DNA from: Hyphomicrobiales bacterium
GTDB taxonomy: Bacteria; Pseudomonadota; Alphaproteobacteria; Rhizobiales; Aestuariivirgaceae
Reading direction: 5' to 3'
Length of the DNA stretch: 21,077 nucleotides
Assembly: GCA_016710435.1 (NCBI GenBank)
Contig: JADJVV010000003.1
Coordinates: forward strand, 1-21,077
The translations under genes were made by a program, and so were the position numbers. This document shows, in pieces, positions 1-7,257 of this stretch (position 1 is its first letter; every line of letters begins with the position of its first letter). The notes under the pieces were generated by a model, which had not been told where the DNA came from, did no database searches, and saw only the letters and a program-made list of their open reading frames with translations.

Positions 1-1
1 C

Positions 2-157
2 AACAAGCACAGCGTCGACCGGCCAAAAACGCTGGTGGCGGCGCATGCAGCCGACACGGGACGGCAGGTCGGGCACGCGCAGGCCTTGACGGCGGCACAC
101 GGCGCCGATACGGCGCGGCAGGTGGCGAGCAGGTCGACGACAGGGGCGGCGACATGA
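2..157 (+). CDS. C-terminal end of an upstream phage protein (possibly portal)
   Basis: The frame is open from the window edge to a TGA at 155-157 that overlaps the ATG of the next gene (ATGA), so this is the last 51 codons of a protein that starts outside the window. The tail is Ala/Gln/Arg-rich and contains two similar units, AHAADTGRQV and AHGADTARQV, about 17 residues apart. Nothing here is diagnostic of function. The position just before a scaffold-like gene and a capsid gene is where portal genes usually sit in tailed phages, so portal is a guess from gene order only. Confidence 0.5.
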   Translation, partial: NKHSVDRPKTLVAAHAADTGRQVGHAQALTAAHGADTARQVASRSTTGAAT

Positions 158-393
158 GCGTGATCAGGCAGGAACAGCACAAGACCGAGCTGAACATTTT
201 CCAGTGCCGGAACGAAGGAGGTCTGCAAGCCATGCGCGATTGGCTGTACGCGCGGCAGGCTCGCATCAATACGGAGTGGGTCGGCATGGTCGGCGACGAT
301 TTGATCCGAGAACAAGGCGAGGCGCGCGTCGTGGCCCGGCTGATAAAGTTGATCGACGACGGCCCCGCCATCAAACAACTACAAGGAGCATGA
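154..393 (+). CDS. Small phage protein of unknown function (79 aa)
   Basis: This intact 79-residue reading frame starts with an ATG that overlaps the stop of the preceding gene and ends one base before the start of the scaffold-like gene, so translational coupling on both sides is likely. The protein is soluble and charged, with a predicted helical body (GLQAMRDWLYARQARINTEW) and no signal peptide, membrane segment or recognisable motif. I do not recognise a family. Its place between a probable portal and the scaffold suggests a head-assembly accessory role, which is inference from order only. No strong Shine-Dalgarno is visible ahead of it, which fits coupling to the upstream gene. Confidence 0.65.
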   Translation: MSVIRQEQHKTELNIFQCRNEGGLQAMRDWLYARQARINTEWVGMVGDDLIREQGEARVVARLIKLIDDGPAIKQLQGA

Positions 394-394
394 C

Positions 395-1236
395 ATGGCA
401 ACCGAGAACGATGATTTTGACGCCGCATTTGCGGAGGTCGTGGCGGCAATGGATGCAGCCCCCGCGCCGGCACCATCACCTGAGCCCGCGCCGGCACCTG
501 AGCCCGCGCCGATCGAAACACCGGCACCAGTCGAAGCGCCGGCACCGGAGGCCGCCCCTGAGCTGGTCGAAACGCCGGCGTCAGTAACACCCCCGCCGCC
601 GGTACCTGCCCCCGCACCCGACCGGCACAAGCAGAAACGCCGGAAGCGGGGGCGGGGCGCGGGAAGACACGGAGAGCATCACGCCCTACGCGCCGACCAG
701 GGACTGAAGTCGCGGACCTGGAGCAGTTCAGGAAGGAGTTCCCGAGCGAGGCCAGGCCGTCGACGCCCGCCTCAAATTCGATCGACCGCGACATAAACGC
801 CGGCGCAGTCTAAGGCCGTGCAGAAGTTCGCCGAGCAGATGGAAGCCCGGCTGGCGCCAGTCGAGAACACAGTGACGACATCAGCCAGCCAGGCCCACGT
901 CGCCGCCCTGCACGCCGCGCACGGCGAGCTACGACCGTGATCGCGAAGGTGCCCGCGTGGATCAAGACGCTGCCGGCGTACGCGCAGCCTGGCGCGCAGG
1001 CGGTGTACGACCGCGGTACGACGCAGGACGTGATTGCACTGGTGAACGATTACAAGCGGTCGGCGGGCATCACTACCCCGGCGGCACCGGCGCCAACGCC
1101 CGTTCCGAAGCCGCCTCCTGCTGGAGCCGAAGACCTGACGCCGGTCGGCTCGCGGCGCGTCGCCGTGACGCCGAGGCTTCCGGACCCCAATGACTTCGCG
1201 GGGGCTTTCGCCGGGGCCGTGGCGGCCATGAAGTAA
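395..1236 (+). CDS. Scaffold-like / capsid assembly protein (frameshifted in this sequence)
   Basis: AAGGAG lies just upstream of the ATG. The first 75 or so residues read MATENDDFDAAFAEVVAAMD and then a long Pro-Ala-Glu-rich low-complexity stretch. The same acidic-hydrophobic motif reappears at the C-terminus (DFAGAFAGAVAAMK, in the frame ending at 1236). Between them, sensible protein continues in other frames: EDTESITPYAPTRD near 663-704, EVADLEQFRKEFPSEA near 706-753, then SKAVQKFAEQMEARLAPVE from about 809 to 930, then VIAKVPAWIKTLPAYAQPGA from 937. At least four or five single-base shifts (near 640-650, 705, 755, 785-805, 930) would restore one acidic protein of about 280 residues. Size, acidity, low-complexity N-terminus and position directly before the capsid region fit a scaffolding protein; the identity is inferred, not proven by a motif. 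Confidence 0.6.
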
Positions 1237-1311
1237 CCCTGCACAAAAAGGTAAAGGTGGAATACTGGTTATATGAATGATCAGACCCTAACCTAACGCA
1301 GGAGATCTCCC

Positions 1312-1895
1312 GTGGCGCTTACCATCCCTTGACCGGAAAAGACATTACCGCAGCGACTCGTTGACCCCGAGGTAAAACGGCTTCTGCGCCAAGTGCTCGC
1401 CGGCACCGATGCAACTCGAAGCTGGGTCATCACTTCGGTACCGGCACCGTGTATCGATCCAGTGTCACAAAGACAACGGACTCATTACCACCACGATCCT
1501 CATCGATCTCACGGGCACGGCGTCATCCACTACTGACCTCGACATCATCAGCGTCGGCACCAGTCCGGCGCACATCAGTCAGGTCTCCGTCGCCCCCAGC
1601 GGCACGCTACTCAGCGGCAGAATGACCTGCCTTGAAGTCCCCGCCGGCGGCGTCGCCGACATCGACCTGTATTCCGCCACCGAAGGCACCGGCGTGTTCG
1701 ACGGCGGCGTCACCGCCCTCACCGAGACCGCGCTGATCACTGCTGGCGGCAACTGGACTCTGGCTTTGGTTAAGGCGATTGCTCAGCCGGCCGCGACGAG
1801 CCAGTATCTGTACTGACCGGCGGCGCCCGCCAGCTTTTACCGCCACGTACACAGCCGGCAAGTTCCTGATCGAGCTGCAAGGATACGACGCCTAA
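1312..1895 (+). CDS. Small virion-associated protein upstream of the capsid gene (frameshifted)
   Basis: A GTG preceded by GGAGAT gives MALTIP, then the frame breaks after six codons. Continuing in adjacent frames gives LTGKDITAATR, LTPEVKRLLRQVLAGTD and then a long clean block from about 1409 to 1813 that includes HKDNGLITTTILIDLTGTA and EVPAGGVADIDLYSATEGTG. After another shift near 1814 the ending reads FTATYTAGKFLIELQGYDA with a TAA at 1893-1895. The reconstructed protein is about 190 residues, beta-rich, without membrane segments. I recall similar proteins only as uncharacterised virion genes next to N4-type capsid genes. A minor head or decoration role is possible. The intact piece at 1409-1816 is the most reliable part. 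Confidence 0.6.
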
Positions 1896-1922
1896 GACCG
1901 ACCGCATCATGCCGATTCCATA

Positions 1923-1962
1923 GGTGAGCCGGCAGAGGACGCTAACAACACCCAAACTCACC
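1923..1962 (+). promoter_or_regulatory. Possible leader hairpin before the capsid gene
   Basis: GGTGAG at 1923-1928 and CTCACC at 1957-1962 are perfect inverted repeats separated by 28 bases. The second arm ends immediately before the purine-rich Shine-Dalgarno (GAAAGGA) of the capsid gene. Such a stem could influence translation, but six base pairs with a long loop can arise by chance. Confidence 0.2.
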
Positions 1963-1975
1963 GAAAGGAAACACC

Positions 1976-2973
1976 ATGACCACCGCTCTCTGACGTCCGG
2001 CGACATCTCCAATCGCACGGCAGCGTATGCCATTGCCCCCCCCTCCTGAGGCGCCACGACGCCGACATGGTTCTGGAGAAGTTCGGCCAGACGTTCGTGA
2101 TGCCTACCAATTCGACGAACGTCGCCAAGTTCCGGCGCTACGAAGCCCTGCCGTTGGCTACCACGGCCCGCTCGTCGAAAGGCGTGACGCCCAGCGGCAC
2201 CAAGCCGACCATCACTGACTACGGCCACGCTGGAGGAATTCGGCGACTTCATCCCGTATTCGGCTTCATGCAGGACACCCACGAAGATCCGCTGCTCAAG
2301 GTTTTCGTCGCTGTGCATGCAGCAGGCGGCTGGACAGTCGAGACGCTGCGCTGGAACAAGATCAAGGCCGGCACGCAGGTCGGCTACGCCAACGGCGGCA
2401 TCACGACCGTCAATACGCCGATCACCCTGGCTGCGCAGCGCACGGCGACCGCCGCCCTGCTGCGCCAGCGGCAAATACATCAACGAGGTCGTGTCGTCCA
2501 GCCCGGACTTCCGCACGGAACCCGTCGAGGCCGGCTTCGTCGCCATCCATCACCCCGACGTGACCAACGACATCCGCAACATGCAGGGCTACATCCCGGC
2601 CAAGCAGTACGCCCGGGCAGACCAAGCTGTTCCCTGGCGAGCACGGCCCCGTCGAGGACGTGCGGTACTGCCGCAGCGTGTTGTTCTGCCGTACCTCGGC
2701 GCGACCGGCGTGTACGGCGGCGCCTCGACCACGATGCGCAACACCGGCGGCTTCGCCGACGTGTATCCGGTCATCTACATGGGCAAGGACTTCTATGGCA
2801 TCGTGCCGCTGAAGGGGTCGAACGCCATGTCGCTGATCGCCCACAACCCTGGCTCGTCCGGCACCGCCGACCCGCTGAACCAGCGCGGCACGCTGGGTTG
2901 GAAGTGCGCACAAACATCGTTGATTTTGAACGATTTGTGGGGGTATCGTCTTATGGTGGCCGTCACGCTGTAA
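1976..2973 (+). CDS. Major capsid protein, N4 gp56 family (frameshifted in this sequence)
   Basis: This protein forms the icosahedral shell. It has a GAAAGGA ribosome binding site seven bases before the ATG. Reading through the shifts gives MTTAL, TSGDISNRTAAYAIAP, LLRRHDADMVLEKFGQT, NVAKFRRYEALPL, EGVTPSGTKPTITDY, LEEFGDFIPY, FMQDTHEDPLLKVF, then VETLRWNKIKAGTQVGYAN, and after another shift KYINEVVSSSPDFRTEPVEA, HPDVTNDIRNMQGYIPAKQY, YPVIYMGKDFYGIVPLKGSN and DPLNQRGTLGWKCAQTSLIL. The VLEKFGQ, KFRRYEAL, EGVTP and DPLxQRGxxGWK motifs are those of the N4 gp56-type major capsid family. Length after repair is about 330 residues. Shifts lie near 1990, 2034-2042 (a long C run), 2170-2190, 2225-2270, 2325, 2465 and 2615-2690. 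Several are pairs that cancel, which points to base-calling errors. Confidence 0.9.
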
Positions 2974-2984
2974 TCCACCCTGCA

Positions 2985-3000
2985 CGGGGCTTCGGCCCCG
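2985..3000 (+). terminator. C(UUCG)G hairpin downstream of the capsid gene
   Basis: CGGGGC-TTCG-GCCCCG forms a perfect six-base-pair stem closed by a C-G pair over a UUCG tetraloop, twelve bases after the capsid stop. UUCG loops of this type are exceptionally stable and common in terminators and RNA-processing or mRNA-stabilising stems. No T run follows directly (the nearest is ACTTTT about 11 bases on), so full Rho-independent termination is doubtful. Protection of the 3' end of capsid mRNA or partial termination is more likely. Confidence 0.5.
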
Positions 3001-3028
3001 GCGTCGAACCAACTTTTAGGAGATTCAC

Positions 3029-3460
3029 ATGGCCACACCCACCAATCTGTCCAACATCAACGGCGGCCCCGTCCAGCGCACGCAGGGTTCGATCAGCGGC
3101 ACCTACACGGCGGCTTCCGACGTGTCCACCACGAACAACGCCTCAATCGCCGCCGGCGTGATGACGCTGACGCTGGGCTTCGTCCCGACGTACTTCAAGA
3201 TCACCAACATCACCGACCGCATCACCCAGGAGTGGTACAAGGGCATGAACTCCGGCGACTACCTCGAAACCGTCGCCGCCGGAACTCGCACCCTTGAGAC
3301 CGACGACAAGATCGTCGTCGCTACCCGCACCGGCGCCGGTGGCTCTGTCAGCCAGTCCGGCGGCTCGGCCGACACGTCGCCGAGCGGCGTCGTGACCGTC
3401 ACGTTTGACTCCGGCATCTGCACGGACAACGATACGGTAGTGTGGTTGGCCGAAGGCTAA
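3029..3460 (+). CDS. Small virion protein, possible head decoration protein (143 aa)
   Basis: This is an intact frame with a strong AGGAG ribosome binding site placed after the hairpin that follows the capsid gene. The protein is Thr/Ser/Gly-rich and predicted to be all beta (for example TLGFVPTYFKITNITDRITQ and VVTVTFDSGICTDNDTVVWL), with no signal peptide or membrane helix. I know similar sequences only as uncharacterised proteins encoded just after N4-type capsid genes. A short beta-rich protein in this slot is often a head decoration or stabilisation protein, which is inference from position and composition. It lies three bases from the next start codon, so the two are probably co-translated. 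Confidence 0.7.
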   Translation: MATPTNLSNINGGPVQRTQGSISGTYTAASDVSTTNNASIAAGVMTLTLGFVPTYFKITNITDRITQEWYKGMNSGDYLETVAAGTRTLETDDKIVVATRTGAGGSVSQSGGSADTSPSGVVTVTFDSGICTDNDTVVWLAEG

Positions 3461-3463
3461 ACC

Positions 3464-3753
3464 ATGTCCGATACCTACCGCGTCTCGATCGAACGTCTGG
3501 AGAACGGGTTTGAAGTAACCGTGCCAGACGTTCCCCGCGATCGAGGCGGCGAAAAAGGCGGCGAAGAAGAGTAGTGGTAAGGGCGGCGCAGAGCTGTGCA
3601 GCCCCCTACACCGGCAATATGACCAAGAGCTACGCGGCGGCGACGGTGCCGGACGTGATCAAGATCATCGAGGCTGCGCTCAAGAGCGTCCCGCAGCAAG
3701 AGTTTGAAAGTGCGTTTGCCGAGGCCTCACGCATGGCGAACGAAGAAGATTGA
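3464..3753 (+). CDS. Small protein of unknown function (about 96 aa, frameshifted)
   Basis: The ATG lies three bases after the preceding stop. The frame reads MSDTYRVSIERLENGFEVTV and PDVP, then stops early. One shift near 3537-3541 gives AIEAAKKAAKKSSGKGG, a basic linker, and a second near 3600-3606 gives APYTGNMTKSYAAATVPDV followed by IKIIEAALKSVPQQEF and a final MANEED with TGA at 3751-3753. The product would be about 96 residues: a beta N-terminal part, a Lys/Ala-rich linker and a helical acidic C-terminal part. No family is recognised. It sits among head genes and is too short for the usual automated calls because of the shifts. Confidence 0.55.
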
Positions 3754-3784
3754 CTCCACACACCTAAAAACAGGAGCCTGAATC

Positions 3785-4312
3785 ATGAGCAAACTGAACG
3801 ACAAATTCACCGGTGCGCCGGAAGCCGACGAGACTGAAGCCCAGCGCGTCGCCCGCCTCCGCATCAAAGCCGAAACGCAGGCCGCGCAGGAGTTCGACGA
3901 GGACGCCGTCTACGCCAAGTTCCTCGCCGAGGCCCGCGACAAGCGTATGAAGGTGCTGTCTGGCGACGACGTCGAGTTGCCCACCGACACGCGCGGTTTC
4001 CCGCTGGATTACGACAAGATTGAGATCTTCCGCGGCCAGAACAAGCAGGACCTGCCCTACGTGCCGCTGTCGTTGGGGGCCTGTATCAAAAGTCCTCGCG
4101 GCAGGGAAGTGATTGTCCCGCACGCCTTCGTGGAAGACTGCCTGGCGTTATGTGTCGAAGATATAACGATCCAGAGCCAGGGCGGGTACGTCACGCGACC
4201 AGTACAGCGCTTCCCATATTCCGTCAAGGGCAAGGCTACGCCGGAAGAGTACAAGGCGTTCCAGGAGCGCGAGAAGGATCAGGCGTTGCGCGAGACCGCT
4301 CTGGCGGCGTAA
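3785..4312 (+). CDS. Hypothetical virion-region protein (175 aa)
   Basis: This intact frame is preceded by an A/C-rich leader and a CAGGAG ribosome binding site. The N-terminal 70 or so residues are charged and helical (ETEAQRVARLRIKAETQAAQ); the middle is mixed alpha/beta (FRGQNKQDLPYVPLSLGACI); the C-terminal 25 residues are again a charged helix (TPEEYKAFQEREKDQALRET). No signal peptide, membrane segment or known catalytic motif is visible. It ends nine bases before the adaptor-like gene. Position between head and adaptor genes suggests a head-completion or head-tail joining accessory, but I do not recognise a family. Confidence 0.65.
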   Translation: MSKLNDKFTGAPEADETEAQRVARLRIKAETQAAQEFDEDAVYAKFLAEARDKRMKVLSGDDVELPTDTRGFPLDYDKIEIFRGQNKQDLPYVPLSLGACIKSPRGREVIVPHAFVEDCLALCVEDITIQSQGGYVTRPVQRFPYSVKGKATPEEYKAFQEREKDQALRETALAA

Positions 4313-4321
4313 GGAGCTGTT

Positions 4322-5095
4322 ATGACGCTTGAGGATATGCTGGCGTACTGTGCGTCGGAAGTCCTCGACGACCGTACGGAACTCGTGGAAGGCGACAACG
4401 ACGACTTGTGGTCGGATGCGTTTTTGTGTCGCCAGTTCAACGAAGCCGCCAGAATCCTCGCAAGACGCGCGTGGGCAATCGTCGAGTACGGCGTCGCGCC
4501 GGCCGGCATCATAACGCTGCGCACCGGCGTGTCGTTGTACCATCTCCATCCCAGTGTTCTAAGAGTTTTCGACAGCACGCCGGCAAACCAGACCGCCGTT
4601 CTTGGCCGCACGGAAGACGCGCAGCTTCGCGACACGAGCCTGGGAACCCCATACCCCGGTGACGTGTTCAACGCCGTCGAGTACGGCATGGCAGCCAGCT
4701 TGGCCGGCGGCTTCGCCACGCTGTCTGGCGCCCCCTTCGCGATCGCCTCTGATGCGGGGTCGCGCACCGTCCGCGTGTTTCCGCCACCCACGTCGGCCCA
4801 GAACGGCCTACGTGTAGCGATGAAGGTGGCGCGGCTGCCGATCAACGAACTCACGCTTGACGACGTCGAAGCCGAGCCAGAGGTTCCCGCCGAATTCCAC
4901 CTGCAACTCTGCGAATTCGCCGCAGGCAAGGCCCTTACTTTACCCAATGTGGATGCCGACCAGAAGGTAGAAGGACGACGCCTGCTGACCGCGTTCGACG
5001 AAGTGGTGCGGCAGGCCCGGCAGGAACGCCAGCGGGCCGAAGCCAGTACCTATCGGTGGGGATTCAGTAGCGCCACCGCAACGCTGGGGCGCTAG
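4322..5095 (+). CDS. Head-tail adaptor-like protein (257 aa)
   Basis: An AAGGAG sits at the usual distance ahead of the ATG. The order is typical of phage head-tail adaptor proteins: an N-terminal helical region (MTLEDMLAYCASEVLDDRTE, then QFNEAARILARRAW), a beta-rich centre (IVEYGVAPAGIITLRTGVSL onward), and a long C-terminal helix ending EVVRQARQERQRAEAS. This resembles the adaptor family named after phage SU10, although I could not run a profile search. Adaptors sit under the portal and join the head to the tail. The last base of the stop is the first base of the next gene's GTG (TAGTG), which indicates tight coupling to the nozzle-like protein. No frameshift is evident. Confidence 0.6.
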   Translation: MTLEDMLAYCASEVLDDRTELVEGDNDDLWSDAFLCRQFNEAARILARRAWAIVEYGVAPAGIITLRTGVSLYHLHPSVLRVFDSTPANQTAVLGRTEDAQLRDTSLGTPYPGDVFNAVEYGMAASLAGGFATLSGAPFAIASDAGSRTVRVFPPPTSAQNGLRVAMKVARLPINELTLDDVEAEPEVPAEFHLQLCEFAAGKALTLPNVDADQKVEGRRLLTAFDEVVRQARQERQRAEASTYRWGFSSATATLGR

Positions 5096-6349
5096 TGGTG
5101 GACAACAGCAACGCGGCGCCGCCAGACCCCAAGGAGGGCCTGTTCGCCTTCGACAACTTCCGCGGCCTGCGGAACACAGTCGGTGCCGACGCGTTCGCGC
5201 CCGGCGACCTGACGGCGGCGCTGAACGTGGACATCGACGACGCCCTTGGCATCGGTCGTCGTCGCGGCTTCTCGACCGTCGTCACCGCCTCTGTCGACCG
5301 CGACGTGTGGGCGAACGACGGCGTATGCCTGGTGTCGGCGGCGACGCCCTGAAGTTGATCAACCCCGACTACACCACGACGACGCTGCGCGCCGGCCTGA
5401 CGCCGGGCAGGCCGCTTGCCTACGAGATGGTGGGCCAGCGTGTGTTCTGGTCGAATGGCGTCGAGAGCGGCGTCGTGCAAAACGGCGCCAGCCGATCTTG
5501 GGGCTCGCCGTGCCCGGCTGGCCGGCAGCCGCTGCTGTCGGCGGCGACCTGCTGGCGGGGCTGTACCAGTACGCCGTGACGTACCTCCGCAGCGACGGTC
5601 AGGAGAGCAGCGCCAGGATAGCCGGCACGATCACGCTGGGCTCTACCGGCGGCGTATCGCTGTCATCGGTGCCGGTCTCTGCCGACCCCACGGTAGCGCT
5701 CAAGGCCATCTACGCGACTTCGGTAGGCGGCGAGACCCTGTACCAGGTCGGCATCATACCGAACGCCCAAACCACATTCTTGATCGACACGATCCGGCCG
5801 GGCGCGTCGCCGCTGATCACGCAGTTCCTCCAGCCGCCACCACCGGGCGACGTCATCGCGAACTACAACGGCAACCTGCTTGTCGCGGCAGCCGACTACG
5901 TGTATCCGAGCGAGCCCTACTCGCCCGAGTTGTTCGACTTCCGCAAGTCCGTGCCGTTCGGCGGCGACGTCACCATGCTGGCCCCCATGCCGGACGGCAG
6001 CGGCATGTATGTGGGGACGTCGGGCCGCCTGATCTGGATACAGGGGGACTCTCCCGACGCGTGGCGGTACCAGGAGATCGCCCAGTACGGCGTGATCCCC
6101 GGCACCCTGGCGTACGGCGACAGCAACCTGCTGGGGCAGGGCGGCACCGTTGGTAAAGTCGCGTTCTTCGCCACGCAGCGAGGCCTGTGCGTCGGCAAGC
6201 CGGGCGGGCAGGTGCTCAACCTGACCGAAGACCGGTTCGCCTACCCTATCCAACCTCGTGGCGCCGGCGTAGCCCGCCGGCATCGTGGCATCGGGCAATA
6301 CGTCTGCACTATGCAGGGCGCCGAGACCGCCGGCAACGTGGTGGCGTGA
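5095..6349 (+). CDS. Nozzle-like, beta-rich tail protein (about 415 aa, frameshifted)
   Basis: It starts with a GTG overlapping the preceding stop. The first segment (LFAFDNFRGLRNTVGADAF, ALNVDIDDALGIGRRRGF) runs to about 5335. After a one-base shift it continues as LKLINPDYTTTTLRAGLTPG and VFWSNGVESGVVQNGASRSW. After a second shift near 5490-5505 it continues as VPGWPAAAAVGGDLLAGLYQ, then YAVTYLRSDGQESSARIAGT, and on to the stop at 6347-6349. The centre is fibronectin-like (YQYAVTYLRSDGQES, then SADPTVALKAIYATSVGGET). The C-terminal half has several GDVTMLAPMPDGSGMYVG-type strands. I know the family from phage tail regions. Its place right after the adaptor suggests a tail nozzle or tube-closing protein. 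Function is inferred. Confidence 0.6.
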
Positions 6350-6379
6350 TACACTGAATCAATACACCCCAACACACAT

Positions 6380-6397
6380 CTAAAAGGAGTAATTATT
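6380..6397 (+). promoter_or_regulatory. Strong ribosome binding site in an AT-rich leader
   Basis: AAAAGGAGTAATTATT precedes the ATG at 6398 in a 48-base gap that is much richer in A and T than the genes around it. It lacks structure, so the downstream virion protein is probably translated at a high level. The upstream part ACACACATCTAAAA resembles the leader of the gene at 3785. Confidence 0.5.
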
Positions 6398-7210
6398 ATG
6401 GCGCTACGTTTCTCTCCCGCCCTCCAGAATTTCATCGCGTCTACCGGTTCATGGAAGGACGCCCTAGATGGGGGCATAATCGAAGTCTATACGGGCTCGC
6501 AGCCAGCCACTCCTGATCTCGCGGTCACCGGCACGCTGCTCGTCACCTTCACATCTAGTGGTGACGCGTTCACCCCCGAAACCCGAGCGCTGGGCGTCCT
6601 GACGCTGTCCGGTACGGGGGCCGGGTCTGTCGACACCCTCACGCTGCTCGGCAAGGAACTCATGGGTAGCTCGACGGCGTACAACACATCTCTGATTCAG
6701 ACGGCGGCCGACGTATGCCTCAAGATCAACCGCAACCCCAAGAACAAGTGGGTAACGGCGACGAACAGCGGCACGGCAGTCATCACGCTTACCGCCGTGC
6801 CGGGGCTCGGCGCGCTCCTGAACTCCGCCGCGCTGACGATCACATCGACTACGCTGACCTCTGCCGTCACCAGTACGACATTCGGCTCCGGCACCGGCGG
6901 CGGCACAGCTGGCGTGGATGCGGTCAACGGGCTCAAGATGGACTACAACGCCGCCGCCGGCCTGATCACCAAGGACGTGACGCAGACATGGTCTGGCACG
7001 GCAGTAGCAGTCGGCACGCAGACTGCCGGGTGGTTCCGAGTCAAGGGGTCCGTGTCTGACGCCGGCGCACTGGATTCGGGTGCCGTGTACCTTCGCATGG
7101 ATGGTGCCGTGGCCACGTCTGGAGCTCAGATGAATATGAGTTCCACCAGCATCACGTACGGCGCCGTGCAGACCCTGAGCGCGTTCAACTTCACCGTTCC
7201 CGCGGCATAA
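6398..7210 (+). CDS. Beta-sandwich virion/tail protein with an inserted domain (270 aa)
   Basis: This intact frame has one of the best ribosome binding sites in the window, so it is probably an abundant virion protein. Residues 1-60 (IASTGSWKDALDGGIIEVYT and on to TRALGVLTLSG) and residues about 175-270 (YNAAAGLITKDVTQTWSGTA, AGWFRVKGSVSDAGA, then SSTSITYGAVQTLSAFNFTV) together match the layout of a short phage virion protein I know at about 150 residues. Residues about 63-170 form an extra Thr/Ser/Gly-rich module containing TQTAADVCLKI-type and VTSTTFGSGTGG-type strands, which is itself like a repeat domain seen in other phage tail proteins. So the gene looks like an old small protein with a second domain inserted. 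Exact role unknown. Confidence 0.65.
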   Translation: MALRFSPALQNFIASTGSWKDALDGGIIEVYTGSQPATPDLAVTGTLLVTFTSSGDAFTPETRALGVLTLSGTGAGSVDTLTLLGKELMGSSTAYNTSLIQTAADVCLKINRNPKNKWVTATNSGTAVITLTAVPGLGALLNSAALTITSTTLTSAVTSTTFGSGTGGGTAGVDAVNGLKMDYNAAAGLITKDVTQTWSGTAVAVGTQTAGWFRVKGSVSDAGALDSGAVYLRMDGAVATSGAQMNMSSTSITYGAVQTLSAFNFTVPAA

Positions 7211-7217
7211 TTCTTCC

Positions 7218-7244
7218 TACCCTGCCTAAGACAAGGCGGGGGTA
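7218..7244 (+). promoter_or_regulatory. Intergenic hairpin abutting the ribosome binding site of the propeller gene
   Basis: TACCCTGCCT (7218-7227) can pair with AGGCGGGGGTA (7234-7244) as a ten-pair stem with one bulge, one T-G wobble and an AAGACA loop. The AAGGAG of the next gene begins at the base of the stem. It has no following T run, so it is unlikely to be a classical terminator; it may tune translation of the gene at 7258 or stabilise mRNA ends. Confidence 0.35.
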
Positions 7245-7257
7245 AGGAGCGTGCGTC

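Noticed and set aside
1247..1275. Promoter with TGGTTATAT ahead of the gene at 1312
   Set aside because: The extended -10 is suggestive, but nothing like a -35 lies 16-18 bases upstream.
1770..2546. Minus-strand frame of 258 codons
   Set aside because: Antisense of the capsid gene, made longer only by the frameshifts.
395..2973. Programmed ribosomal frameshifting in scaffold and capsid genes
   Set aside because: There are too many shifts, in both directions, at differing sites without slippery heptamers plus structures; sequencing error explains them better.
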